A stretch of 64,000 bases of DNA, taken from positions 229,633-293,632 of the forward strand of contig JAFGUC010000006.1 in the NCBI GenBank assembly GCA_016938695.1, in the 5' to 3' direction. The first letter of the stretch is position 1; each line of letters opens with the position of its first letter. This DNA comes from Candidatus Woesearchaeota archaeon. Its GTDB lineage: Archaea > Nanobdellota > Nanobdellia > Woesearchaeales > JAFGUC01. The notes below the pieces were generated by a model. That model worked only from the letters and a program-made list of their open reading frames with translations. It ran no database searches and had not been told where the DNA came from. The translations under genes were made by a program, and so were the position numbers. Below are positions 41,977 to 50,840 of the stretch, piece after piece.

Positions 41977-42882
41977 TTCTTTGAATTCTTGAAGATATTT
42001 TTCTGCGATTATTTTATCTTTAATTATAATTAGATTTTCATCGTTTTTAGTGTCTCCATTTTTTGTTGGATTCATTGATCCAGTAATTACGGTTGTGTTG
42101 TCAATTATGAACACTTTGTGATGCATGTTGTTTGGATTTGAATCTAGTTTTACATTCATTGTGTTATTTAATAAATATTGATATTCAGAATTAATAACAT
42201 TTCTTTGACTGTTTTCAATTATTCCTTTTACTTCTAATTTCTTTGAAACAATGGAAGCTGCAATTAAGTCATGTGTGAATGAGAATGTTATAAAATATAT
42301 TGATTGTTGAGCTGACTTAATTTCTTTTAATATTTGATTTGCACAATTGTCTTCTGGGCAGAAAAATATTTGGATATTATCATAGTTTGTTATTTTTGAT
42401 TTTTCATTTTTTTTGTTGTAGTATAATTCTTCAAATTCTATGGTGTATGTTTTTGCGATTTCTTTTGAATTGATAATTAATAAATTGTTATTGTTTTTGT
42501 ACGCGCCATTTGTTGTTGGATTCATTGAACCTGTTATTACAGTTGTTTTGTTTATTATGCAAAATTTGTTATGCATGTATGAACTTTTTTTGTCTGATTT
42601 AAAATTTCTGTTGTTTAAATTGTCTTTTTCCATTATTACTCGTGCATTAACTAGTTGTTGCTCTATTGATTTTAAGTTTAAGTCGTAGAATGCACAATCT
42701 AATGTTTTTGAATTATTTATTGTTTTTATGAATATGTTTTCACAATTATCTTTAGGACAGAAATAAACTTCTATATTTGTGGTGGATTCATTGCTACTAA
42801 AAAAGGATAGAATCAAAAGAATTATTAGAAAAATAGTTGAAACACTAAATCCTGTTTTCAATAAGTGCTTCTTTGAATTCAT
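41950..42882 (-). CDS. Phospholipase D-like protein with N-terminal membrane anchor
   Basis: A 310-residue protein with one hydrophobic segment (about 12-29) and two PLD-like halves. The first half opens EVYFCPKDNCENIF (38-51) and has HNKFCIIN (104-111), where the HxKxxxxD catalytic Asp is replaced by Asn111. The second opens IFFCPEDNCANQIL (172-185) and has an intact HHKVFIID (254-261). Each half ends in ITGSMNPT. The anchored, probably extracytoplasmic protein may cleave phosphodiesters of lipids or nucleic acids. It overlaps the DHH gene by 38 bases, so it is likely co-transcribed. Confidence 0.82.
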   Translation of the reverse strand: MNSKKHLLKTGFSVSTIFLIILLILSFFSSNESTTNIEVYFCPKDNCENIFIKTINNSKTLDCAFYDLNLKSIEQQLVNARVIMEKDNLNNRNFKSDKKSSYMHNKFCIINKTTVITGSMNPTTNGAYKNNNNLLIINSKEIAKTYTIEFEELYYNKKNEKSKITNYDNIQIFFCPEDNCANQILKEIKSAQQSIYFITFSFTHDLIAASIVSKKLEVKGIIENSQRNVINSEYQYLLNNTMNVKLDSNPNNMHHKVFIIDNTTVITGSMNPTKNGDTKNDENLIIIKDKIIAEKYLQEFKELFSNSKLS

Positions 42883-43861
42883 AGTATTTTTCTTTTTCTA
42901 TACTTGCACCGCCTGCCTTTTCATGTCCGCCTGCAATAACTCCTTGGACATTAATTGAATTCAAAAATTCTCCTGCGTTAAAATCTAGAGAATCTGGAAC
43001 GCGCATACTTGCCATTATGCCTCTATTGTTTTTGTTTATTACAATGATTGGTTTGTTTTGCATGTTTCGTGCACAGATGACACCTTGTATGTTTTTATCA
43101 CATTCAATTTCGATCATATGGATATGACCTAAATCTTGGATATTAACACGTCTGTTGTATAATCTTGTCAATTCACTTTTGTCTTGTAATAAATCAATTG
43201 CAATAGGGTTAGAGTAGTTTGTCAATTCATGGTAGTCATTTATTTGCATAAGAAGTTTTAATGGTCTGTCGCCGGACCAATCAATTCTTTTTCCTATGTT
43301 CATAAGTGATACAAATTTTTCAATATCAAGATAGTAATCATTGTTGTAATATGATTTATTTTTTTTCATAACATCGTCTAGTAATTCATTAGCGATTATT
43401 TGAAGTTCTAGAGGTATTTCTTTATTTGATCCACCATCTCCAAAAAATCCTAGTAAAGTAAGAAAAACGTTTAATTTGTCGACTTTTTGTTTGTCTTCTA
43501 AAATTTCTTCATAGATCAATAATGAGCAAGATTGCTTTTCTTTATCATATACATGGTATGCGGTTTTATCTAAATATTCAAATGGATGGTGGTCTATTAG
43601 AATTACTTTTTTTTGTTCTAAAAGTTCTAATGATGGCGCAATATCGATACAGATTACTATTTCACTATCTTCTTCGACATCTTGAGGCATTACACTAAAA
43701 ACTTCGCCTTTTGTTTTTGCGTATATTTTTTTCGGCTCGTTTTTTATAGCATGATATATTAAAGCGCCACTAGTTACACCATCACAATCCCAGTGACTTA
43801 CTAGAGAAACAGTTTTATCTTTGACTAATTCTATAATTTTGTTAAAATCCCCTTTTTTCAT
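42845..43861 (-). CDS. DHH family phosphoesterase (RecJ-like)
   Basis: A 338-residue protein of the DHH/RecJ-type family. Motif I SHWDCDGVTSGALIYHAI (22-39) provides metal ligands His23, Asp25 and Asp27. The DHH motif is VILIDHHPF (about 86-94), and the DHHA1-type C-terminus has GVIAGGHEKAGGASIE (about 312-327). Archaeal relatives include single-strand exonucleases and nanoRNases; at this length it is closer to the RecJ-like / nanoRNase range than to full RecJ. It overlaps the PLD gene by 38 bases. Confidence 0.88.
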   Translation of the reverse strand: MKKGDFNKIIELVKDKTVSLVSHWDCDGVTSGALIYHAIKNEPKKIYAKTKGEVFSVMPQDVEEDSEIVICIDIAPSLELLEQKKVILIDHHPFEYLDKTAYHVYDKEKQSCSLLIYEEILEDKQKVDKLNVFLTLLGFFGDGGSNKEIPLELQIIANELLDDVMKKNKSYYNNDYYLDIEKFVSLMNIGKRIDWSGDRPLKLLMQINDYHELTNYSNPIAIDLLQDKSELTRLYNRRVNIQDLGHIHMIEIECDKNIQGVICARNMQNKPIIVINKNNRGIMASMRVPDSLDFNAGEFLNSINVQGVIAGGHEKAGGASIEKEKYYEFKEALIENRI

Positions 43862-43898
43862 TATTATTACCTCAATTGTTTCTCTTTTATATATTCTT

Positions 43899-44324
43899 TT
43901 ATGTGTTGAAGTTTCTTATTTCTATTATTTTTTTTAAGAGTATTTCTAGAATTCTTAGTTCAGAATCAACCATGAATTTTGAAATGTTATCTATCTTGAC
44001 CATTGAGCCTTTCTCAATTTTATTTATGTGTATTGATTTACTAGTCTCCTTGAATTTATGAAAGAATGATATTGTTTTTTTGTCACTATTAATGAAATCG
44101 ACAATTTCAGCAAGTTCAAGATCGTTTAATTTTATTCTTGTCCACTTCCAAGTATTTTCTTCAACTTTTCCAACATGTATATAGCAATTGTATTCTGTTA
44201 TCTTTTTTGTTAGTTGAATTTTTAGAACTGTATTTTTTCCGAAAAAGCATCGATCAAGTAAGCTTTCAGGTTGTGCCGAGCGGTTAAGTTCTTCTTGGAT
44301 ATCTAGTGGTTTTGCCTCAATCAT
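43899..44324 (-). CDS. Hypothetical protein
   Basis: A 141-residue protein that I do not recognise. The pattern suggests a beta-rich N-terminal half (FGKNTVLKIQL, YNCYIHVGKVEENTWKWTRIKL at about 30-65) followed by a helix with LELAEIVDFIN, a second beta pair (about 83-115), and a C-terminal helix. This arrangement is compatible with a small ssDNA- or RNA-binding fold, but that is a guess. It is 37 bases upstream of the DHH gene on the same strand and 8 bases downstream of the surface protein gene. Confidence 0.6.
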   Translation of the reverse strand: MIEAKPLDIQEELNRSAQPESLLDRCFFGKNTVLKIQLTKKITEYNCYIHVGKVEENTWKWTRIKLNDLELAEIVDFINSDKKTISFFHKFKETSKSIHINKIEKGSMVKIDNISKFMVDSELRILEILLKKIIEIRNFNT

Positions 44325-44332
44325 CTTAAATA

Positions 44333-45421
44333 TTATTTCCTTCTTTTTTCCTTATAAACGTTATGAGCTTGTGTCTTGTGTCTTGTGAATAGGATTATTG
44401 TTAGTATTATGAATATAATTAGAATGCTAAATATTGGTTTGTTATTTTTGTTGACGGTAGTTTCTGGTTTATTCTCGATATAATTGACTTTTGGATTTGC
44501 TACTTGTATTTCTTTGTTTATTGTTATTATATCGGAAGTTTGGTTGTTAATTTGTGTTGATATGTTTCTATTTTTATGATTCTTTATTTTTGTAGTTTGT
44601 ATTTCTTCTTTTTGTGTTTCTAAATTAAGAATTTTATTTGTTATAAGATATTCTTTATTTCCTGTTATAATTAAATATTCTAAATTGTATTGGTCTGTTT
44701 TTTGGCAGATTATATTAATTGTTATTTCGTTAATTCCTTTAGTTAGATTAATTGGTTGTTCAAAATAGCATGTTGATGTATTTGTGTTAATTTTTGTTTT
44801 TAGAATTAAGTTTTGTTCTATTGTATTCGATTGAATTATAATTGGTAGGTTTAGTTTTTCTGTATAATTTGGATTTTTTACATTTATTTTATCGAAGCAT
44901 TCTTTTAGGTCAATAGATGATTCTGTGAAAAATTTTAAATTGTTTTCAGTGAACCAAAAGCCTATTATTTTTGCATTTTGAGGTTGTTTTTTTGTTTTGA
45001 TTAACTCAATTTCAATAGTTTCTGCATCACTTTTGATTATTCCTTTGGTTATATTTTGAGTTTTAATTGTGCAGTTTTGTATGTCTAATTCTTTTGTTGT
45101 GTTTGATTTATTAATTTTTATTTGGTGGTATTCTAATTCATTATTTTCTTTTTGAATTACAATGATATTTATGTCATTTTTTAGGTTTTTTTTTCGAATT
45201 GTAAAGTTTTTACTTTGATTTATTGAACTTGCAATCAAGTCATAATCTTTGACCATGACTAGATTTACTTCTTTTTTACAGTTTATTTTTAAAAGTGTAT
45301 CGTTTTCTATTATTTCACAAATTTTAGGGGTATCAAAGTATTCTATAATTCTTTGATCAATTGCGTTGATGCTAATCATTACACATGGCAATATAATTAT
45401 GAGAATTATTTGAAGTTTCAT
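44333..45421 (-). CDS. Membrane-anchored extracellular protein, Asn/Thr/Ile-rich
   Basis: A 362-residue protein with a signal peptide (about 1-20, MKLQIILIIILPCVMISINA), a long Asn/Ile/Thr/Lys-rich extracellular part, and a C-terminal transmembrane segment (about 330-350) followed by a short basic cytoplasmic tail. Asn-x-Ser/Thr sequons are frequent. It is predicted type I membrane protein with the bulk outside. It contains isolated cysteines (about 34, 49, 119, 175, 223, 239) that could form disulfides. No known domain recognised; a cell-surface role is inferred. Confidence 0.65.
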   Translation of the reverse strand: MKLQIILIIILPCVMISINAIDQRIIEYFDTPKICEIIENDTLLKINCKKEVNLVMVKDYDLIASSINQSKNFTIRKKNLKNDINIIVIQKENNELEYHQIKINKSNTTKELDIQNCTIKTQNITKGIIKSDAETIEIELIKTKKQPQNAKIIGFWFTENNLKFFTESSIDLKECFDKINVKNPNYTEKLNLPIIIQSNTIEQNLILKTKINTNTSTCYFEQPINLTKGINEITINIICQKTDQYNLEYLIITGNKEYLITNKILNLETQKEEIQTTKIKNHKNRNISTQINNQTSDIITINKEIQVANPKVNYIENKPETTVNKNNKPIFSILIIFIILTIILFTRHKTQAHNVYKEKRRK

Positions 45422-45557
45422 ATGTGATTTTTGGATTGAAAAATATTAAATTTTTATTCCTGTGTTGGGATAACTGATTTTGTGAGTACTTTTCAGAGAG
45501 AAACATTTAAATATGTGAGACCAATCCTTTCATAATATACTAGTAGAGGTGATTTTG

Positions 45558-46298
45558 GTGATTGATGATTTTAAGAAGAATGTCAAAGAAGCGTTTTTAA
45601 AGATAAAGTCTGACATTCATAATCTTGTCGCATCGCGTGATTCTCTTTTTGATGAAGTTGGTAAAATAAATGGTTCTATCGATGATGTTTCACTTAGAGT
45701 AAGTAAGGTTGAGTCGGGAGTTTCTAAATTAAAGGTTGAAATATCGGACAATAATTCTGTTAAAAAATCTGCAATTTCAGATTCTGATAAGAAAGTTGAA
45801 GGTTTAGCAAGGGATGTTGCTTCTCTTAAGAAGAATTTGACACTTGTTAATGCTTCACTTGATGAATTGAAATCTGTAAAACCTGTTGCAGTTAAAAAAG
45901 AAGTAAAGATTGATGTTTCAAAGATAAAGGCAGATGTTGAATCAAGTGTTTTGAGCAAGGTTTTGTCTGATTTTGATTTGCAAAATAGACAAATTGATAA
46001 GGTTACTAAGGAAAATTCTGAGTTGCGGACAATGATTCTTGAATTAAAGGCTGAGGTTTCATCTGTACGAAATGAACTTGAAAATTCTAGAATTGCTGAA
46101 GAGATTTCAGAGATTAAAACAGGCTCACGTCATGAATCAATTGTTGAATCTGAAGAAGGTATTAATTTAGAGATACCTAGTAAACGTGCTCCTAAATTTG
46201 AAACTAAGAAAAATCAAGCTTCTATGACTTTTATGCCTGAACCTTGGAGTAAGGTTTCTGGATATAAAAGAGTTAAGAAACAAAATGATTTTTGGTAA
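45558..46298 (+). CDS. Coiled-coil protein
   Basis: A 246-residue Lys/Glu/Ser-rich protein, coiled coil over most of its length (about 10-85 and 100-180), with a basic C-terminal tail containing FMPEPWSKVSGYKRVKKQNDFW. The start is uncertain; GTG 45558 is favoured by a GAGGTGAT Shine-Dalgarno (45546-45553), 4 bases upstream, over TTG 45555 or GTG 45549. No known family. Its conserved-looking C-terminus may be the functional docking part. It converges on the Nip7-like gene. Confidence 0.6.
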   Translation: MIDDFKKNVKEAFLKIKSDIHNLVASRDSLFDEVGKINGSIDDVSLRVSKVESGVSKLKVEISDNNSVKKSAISDSDKKVEGLARDVASLKKNLTLVNASLDELKSVKPVAVKKEVKIDVSKIKADVESSVLSKVLSDFDLQNRQIDKVTKENSELRTMILELKAEVSSVRNELENSRIAEEISEIKTGSRHESIVESEEGINLEIPSKRAPKFETKKNQASMTFMPEPWSKVSGYKRVKKQNDFW

Positions 46299-46308
46299 AT
46301 TTTTTTAA

Positions 46309-46722
46309 TTATTTTTCTCTTTTTAGATAATCGCCAATATTCCAGTAATTAGCAAGCATGTCTTTTCTAGGGCTTTCAGCGACTCCAAGGATTTCGTTTT
46401 TTTCATTTAAAACAAGTATTTTTTTTGCAAATTCGCCTTTTTGTATTACGCCTTGTTCTAATACGTCTCTTCCACAAATGAACAACCATGCACCTTTTTC
46501 GTTTAATCTAACATAACTTTTTGTTTTTTCTTTAATCATTTCAAGAAGTTTTGTAGTAGGAATTAATTTTTTATCTAGTATTGCAATACTTGTTCCAGAA
46601 AAAAAAACATCTTTATCGTTTATACCTGTTTGAGGTATTACTAAGAATTTATTTTGTTCTTCGACTTCAAGTTCAAAATCTACATTGAAGTCTTTTATGA
46701 AATCATTGAGCTTCTTGTTCAT
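46309..46722 (-). CDS. Nip7-like PUA-domain protein
   Basis: A 137-residue protein from ATG 46722 (MNKKLNDFIKD) with a C-terminal PUA-like module: GAWLFICGRDVLEQGV (about 87-102), then KKILVLNEKNEILGVAESP (about 107-125). This resembles the ribosome-biogenesis factor Nip7/UPF0113, which binds RNA. The N-terminal domain (1-70) is also the size expected. Its first codons overlap the end of the upstream coiled-coil gene by about 20 bases, so the two are coupled. The GRD motif and PUA pattern support it; the identity is by recalled motif. Confidence 0.6.
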   Translation of the reverse strand: MNKKLNDFIKDFNVDFELEVEEQNKFLVIPQTGINDKDVFFSGTSIAILDKKLIPTTKLLEMIKEKTKSYVRLNEKGAWLFICGRDVLEQGVIQKGEFAKKILVLNEKNEILGVAESPRKDMLANYWNIGDYLKREK

Positions 46723-47989
46723 CTTTTTTCTTTTCGAAAACAATTAAAATTTGGGTTCCGAAAGCCTCATGGACGTTTTTTTCTAGGTCTGTTGTTAATT
46801 TGGTTAACTCTAGGTTTTTTAAATCTGCTGTTACGTCCTTGAGAATTTCTTTTTGGTCTTTAATTTTATTGTTTATGTGGTCGATTTTGTATTCTATTTC
46901 AGAATAGTCGCTCATAACCTTATTTGTTGATAGAATCTTATCGTAAGTTATTTTTTCACGTTTTGCAGATTTGTAGTCTTGCACCATGTGGAATAATAAA
47001 TCTTTGTTAAGTTTTTCAATTCCGTCTAAAGCTATTCTTTTGTTCTCAGATGCTAATCTTACTTCGTCTAGTTCGATTTTTCGTCTAAGGTCGGGCAAAA
47101 CATTTCCTAATTCTTCTGCTTCGTCTTCAATAAGTGTGTTGAATGGATCATTTAGGTATTTCTTGAATAAGTTTTTGTAGAATCTTATTTGGTATATTTC
47201 AATTGCTGTTCTTATTTTTTTGAAATCGTGTTCGAATATTTCTTTTGTTTCGTTTATCTTGTCTAAAACAATCTTTCTTTTGCTTATTGTGTCGTGAAAT
47301 TGTGAAAAATCAGGAGAACTTTTTAATTCTTCAATTTTATCAAGGAATTTTTCTTTCATTTCGTTCATTTTGTTAAGATTATCAATGATTTTTTGTTTTT
47401 TATCGTCTAGTCCATCTTTACTGACATCTAAAGTTTCTAGTTCGCTAATCTGTTCATCAATAATGTTAATTTTGTTAAATTTCTCATTTGATAGTCTTTT
47501 TTGCAGAATTGTTACATAATTTTTTATGTCGTTAAGACTTTCTTCACAATCGTGGATTTCTGATCTGTAAATATCTTCTAAAAATTCTTTTCTACTTTTT
47601 GTATTGTCTTCATATTCTTTGAAATTTTGATCAAATTCGTCTAATAAGTTAAGAATTTTTTCTTGGTCGTCTTCTTCATTAGGCAAGATTTTCTTGATGA
47701 ATTGTTTAGACTCGCCAACGTAGTCGATTATTGAATCATTAATTTTGTGTTTAGTATTTTCAGGGTATTTGTCGCTAATTTTTTTCTGGGATAAACTCAT
47801 TAAATCTTTGTTAAATGCTCTAAGCTTATTTTTCAAATTTTGAATCTCTAGGTTTGTTTTTTCTTCGTAATCTTCGTAGAATTCTGTTTTTTTGTTTTCA
47901 AACCATTCTCTGAAATCCTTGTAATGGATTTCGTGGCATTCTTCGTTTGTTATTAGATTCTTTATTGCGTTTACTATTTTATTGAACAT
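46703..47989 (-). CDS. Long coiled-coil protein
   Basis: A 428-residue Lys/Glu/Asp-rich protein, coiled coil through most of its length (about 20-420) with breaks near 60, 230 and 320, resembling SMC-like or cytoskeletal coiled coils in composition but lacking an ATPase head. No membrane segment. It overlaps the Nip7-like gene and is preceded by the rnp4 gene on the opposite strand. Function unknown; a structural or scaffolding role is a guess. Confidence 0.65.
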   Translation of the reverse strand: MFNKIVNAIKNLITNEECHEIHYKDFREWFENKKTEFYEDYEEKTNLEIQNLKNKLRAFNKDLMSLSQKKISDKYPENTKHKINDSIIDYVGESKQFIKKILPNEEDDQEKILNLLDEFDQNFKEYEDNTKSRKEFLEDIYRSEIHDCEESLNDIKNYVTILQKRLSNEKFNKINIIDEQISELETLDVSKDGLDDKKQKIIDNLNKMNEMKEKFLDKIEELKSSPDFSQFHDTISKRKIVLDKINETKEIFEHDFKKIRTAIEIYQIRFYKNLFKKYLNDPFNTLIEDEAEELGNVLPDLRRKIELDEVRLASENKRIALDGIEKLNKDLLFHMVQDYKSAKREKITYDKILSTNKVMSDYSEIEYKIDHINNKIKDQKEILKDVTADLKNLELTKLTTDLEKNVHEAFGTQILIVFEKKKDEQEAQ

Positions 47990-48045
47990 TGTATTTACCC
48001 TTTTTTTCTATCCCTTAGTAGCTAAAAATTATAAAAATAAATGAT

Positions 48046-48054
48046 TTTATATAG
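48046..48054 (+). promoter_or_regulatory. TATA box for rnp4
   Basis: TTTTATATA ending about 22 bases before ATG 48076, in the gap between the coiled-coil gene and rnp4. Confidence 0.55.
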
Positions 48055-48075
48055 TTTTGTATTGTTTTTAAGGAA

Positions 48076-48402
48076 ATGGCAATTCGTCATGTAAAGAAGG
48101 AAAAAGGTAAGAAGAGGGCTTTGGACGCGATTGAATCGGTTTTTTCTTTGATTGATTTAGTTAAACGGTCTTTTCCTGAATTGCTTTCTAGATACTCATA
48201 TCTTATTCAGAAGATTAGTATGAGAAATAAAGTGACTTTATCTAGTTCCTTTAAGAGACGGATTTGTAAACATTGTAAGGCTATTTTGATTCCTTCTGTT
48301 AACTCCAGAGTTAGGCTGAGAAGTAAACATAAAAATTTGGTCTATTATTGTTCAAACTGTAAGAAATATACTAGATTTGGTTATTCAAAAGTTCGAGAAT
48401 AA
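48076..48402 (+). CDS. rnp4: RNase P protein component 4 (Rpp21/Rpr2)
   Basis: A 108-residue RNase P subunit. Two zinc-binding cysteine pairs are CKHC (64-67) and CSNC (92-95), with the basic linker LIPSVNSRVRLRSKHKNLVYY (71-91) that contacts RNA in archaeal relatives. The N-terminal two helices (about 1-50) pair with Rpp29. Overlaps the DJ-1-like gene's end by 32 bases on the opposite strand. Confidence 0.9.
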   Translation: MAIRHVKKEKGKKRALDAIESVFSLIDLVKRSFPELLSRYSYLIQKISMRNKVTLSSSFKRRICKHCKAILIPSVNSRVRLRSKHKNLVYYCSNCKKYTRFGYSKVRE

Positions 48403-48883
48403 CTTTGCCAAACCCTTTTGCAGAACTTGGGCCATTTGCTGTTATTAGCTTGTTTTCAATTACAACAGGTTTATCTTGCCAGATTGCGCCTTTTTGGATT
48501 AGATTGTCTTTTTCTGCTTCAAATGCGGTTGCTTTTTTGTTTTGTAGTAAATTTGCATTTGCAAGAATTGAAGGTGCCATGCAGATGGCTGCGAGAATCT
48601 TGTTGTTTTTGACGGTTTGTCTGGCGATATTTTGCACTGTTGTATCATTTAGATATTTTTTTGTTCCTGGGCCACCAATAAAAATAATTGCGTCATAATT
48701 ATTTACGTTTATTTTGGTTACGTCGATGTCTACTTTTATTTTTGCACCAAGTTTACCTATTGCTTCAGTTGTATTTTTTGATGCTATGCTAACTTCTATA
48801 TTGTTTTCTTTTAATATTTTTAGTGGTTCTAAGAGTTCTTCGTCTCTAAAGCCAATTGGAGCAATGATAAATACTGCTTTCAT
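48371..48883 (-). CDS. DJ-1/PfpI family protein
   Basis: A 170-residue protein of the DJ-1/PfpI superfamily, with a nucleophile-elbow cysteine in LAAICMAPSIL (Cys101) and an acidic partner Glu15/Glu16 in FRDEELLEP. The PIGFRDEELLEPLKILKENNIEV opening (9-31) and IIFIGGPGTKKYL (67-79) are characteristic. Members act as proteases, glyoxalases/deglycases or stress chaperones; activity cannot be chosen. Start overlaps the end of cysS by 4 bases, suggesting coupling. Confidence 0.85.
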   Translation of the reverse strand: MKAVFIIAPIGFRDEELLEPLKILKENNIEVSIASKNTTEAIGKLGAKIKVDIDVTKINVNNYDAIIFIGGPGTKKYLNDTTVQNIARQTVKNNKILAAICMAPSILANANLLQNKKATAFEAEKDNLIQKGAIWQDKPVVIENKLITANGPSSAKGFGKVILELLNNQI

Positions 48884-50271
48884 TTTTTGATGTTAGAACC
48901 TTCTTTAGTGTCTTCGATTATATATCCTAATTCTTGGATTTTATTTCTTAATTCATCAGCTTTTGCATAATCTTTGTTTTTCTTTGCTTCAATACGTTGC
49001 TGTGCGAGATCTGTTATTTCTTGTGGAATGTTTATTGCTTTTTCTTCCATTTCTTTGAAATTTAGTCCTAGCACTTCATCAATTTTTAATACTGCGTCGT
49101 ATTTTGCTTTGTTGCTTAGTGTGTCGTCGTTGATTATGTCCCATACTGTTGCTAGTGAAATTGGGATGTTTAAGTCATCATTGATTGCATTTTCAAATTT
49201 CTCAATGTACTTACTTGTTTCATCGCTTCCGTCTTTTGTTGTTGTTTTAATCTCTATGATTTTTTTCTTTAGTTTTGTGTATGCATTTTTTGCGGAATCT
49301 AATGCTTCCCAAGTGAATTTTAATTCTGATTTGTAGTGAGCTCCTAGGCAGAAATATCTGTATTCCATTGAGTCATATCCTTTTTCTTCTAATAATGCTA
49401 GTCTGAGGAAATTTTCACCAGATTTTGCCATTTTTCCTTTGTCTATTACAAGAAAATTTGCGTGCATCCAATAATTTACCCAAGGATGAACGTTTAATGC
49501 TGCCTCTGCTTGAGCTATTTCATTTGTATGGTGAACTTGAATGTGGTCAATTCCACCAGTATGAATATCAAAATGATTTCCTAAGTATTTCGAGCTCATT
49601 GCACAGCATTCGATATGCCAACCAGGATATCCAATACCCCATGGACTATCCCACTTCATTGCGTGTTCTGAGCCAAATTTAGAATTTCCTAAACCAAACC
49701 ATAGCACAAAATCTCTGGGATGTTTTTTGTTTTGGTCTTGTTCAACTCTGGAGTTTGTTTCATCATTTAGATTTAAGTTTCCTAATTCTGCATAATATTT
49801 GAACTTACTAGTGTCATAGTACAAATTTCCGCCTGATTCGTATGTGTAGCCATTGTTTTGTATTTCTTTGTTCATATCAATCATTTCTTTGATATGTTCT
49901 GTTGCTTTACACCATACTGTTGGTTCATGAATATTTAATTTTTTTAAATCTGTTTTGAATGCATTTGTATAGAATTCTGCTACTTCCCAAACGGTTTTTC
50001 CTTCTCTTTTTGCCCCTTTTTCCATCTTGTCTTCGCCGTCATCAGCGTCGTCAGTTAAATGGCCCACGTCAGTTATATTCATCACATGAGTGACTTTGTA
50101 GTTGTTATATTCTAGAGCTCTTTTTAGAAGATCATTGAATATGTACGTTCTTAGATTTCCTATATGGGCATAATTGTAAACAGTAGGACCGCAGCTGTAG
50201 AATTTTACTTCTCCTTCTTTGATTGGCTTAAATTCTTCTTTTTGTCTTGTTAAAGTATTGTATATTTTCAT
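48880..50271 (-). CDS. cysS: Cysteinyl-tRNA synthetase
   Basis: A 463-residue class I synthetase charging tRNA(Cys). The zinc Cys27 and HIGN motif (SCGPTVYNYAHIGNLR at 26-41, with HIGN at 36-39), further Zn ligands in HIECCAMS (about 205-212), and KMAKS (KGKMAKSG near 268-275) in place of KMSKS are visible. The start is ATG 50271 (MKIYNTLTRQ), supported by a GGTGAT Shine-Dalgarno 6 bases upstream; a longer frame to 50283 is rejected. The DJ-1-like gene follows. Confidence 0.95.
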   Translation of the reverse strand: MKIYNTLTRQKEEFKPIKEGEVKFYSCGPTVYNYAHIGNLRTYIFNDLLKRALEYNNYKVTHVMNITDVGHLTDDADDGEDKMEKGAKREGKTVWEVAEFYTNAFKTDLKKLNIHEPTVWCKATEHIKEMIDMNKEIQNNGYTYESGGNLYYDTSKFKYYAELGNLNLNDETNSRVEQDQNKKHPRDFVLWFGLGNSKFGSEHAMKWDSPWGIGYPGWHIECCAMSSKYLGNHFDIHTGGIDHIQVHHTNEIAQAEAALNVHPWVNYWMHANFLVIDKGKMAKSGENFLRLALLEEKGYDSMEYRYFCLGAHYKSELKFTWEALDSAKNAYTKLKKKIIEIKTTTKDGSDETSKYIEKFENAINDDLNIPISLATVWDIINDDTLSNKAKYDAVLKIDEVLGLNFKEMEEKAINIPQEITDLAQQRIEAKKNKDYAKADELRNKIQELGYIIEDTKEGSNIKK

Positions 50272-50433
50272 GAGTATCACCATAAATGTTTAACTAGTTT
50301 AAAATAATTATGTAGAAATAGGATTAACAGCAACAATATGTATCGATTAAAAATGTTTTTTTGTTGATTAGTTTTATTGTTTTCATAGTAATTGCTGGAT
50401 TGTTTTATTATTTAAAGGTTTTGGGAGTTAATT

Positions 50434-50772
50434 TCACTTTTTTTTAAATACATAAATTAAATATAGAATTCCTGGTAATAGCGGTATTGCCATAATTGGA
50501 CTTGGATCTTGCCATGTTATTAGTGATACTAGTAATCCTGTTGTGATTGGTATAGTAATTAAGTATCCTGCAATTTTTTCGTGTTTCCAACCTATAATTA
50601 ATCCTATTAGGAAAATTGGAATTATTGTTAACCATAGATTTTCAAAGAATGTTAATGTTGAATTTGGAAATGGAAATCCGTATCCAATGTAAAATGGAAA
50701 TATTAATAGAAATAAAATTGTTCCAGTTATCCTTGCTGTCCATTTAATTTTGTTGAGTTGCTTTTGTTTCAT
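50434..50772 (-). CDS. Small four-TM membrane protein
   Basis: A 112-residue hydrophobic protein with four transmembrane segments (about 10-28, 45-61, 66-84 and 90-107) and basic ends. No conserved polar motif within the membrane helices is evident, and no family is recognised. It stands alone between the cysS and decarboxylase genes and has a TATA-like AAATAAAAT-type region upstream. Confidence 0.55.
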   Translation of the reverse strand: MKQKQLNKIKWTARITGTILFLLIFPFYIGYGFPFPNSTLTFFENLWLTIIPIFLIGLIIGWKHEKIAGYLITIPITTGLLVSLITWQDPSPIMAIPLLPGILYLIYVFKKK

Positions 50773-50840
50773 TTTTTATTTTGTAACTTAAAAATCATGA
50801 ATTTAATATAGTATATAATTTTTTTGTAAAATTGTTGATT

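Noticed and set aside
50328..50445. Short hydrophobic ORF with TTG start (about 28 residues) in the gap after cysS
   Set aside because: No clear Shine-Dalgarno or TATA box and too short to separate from chance in AT-rich DNA.
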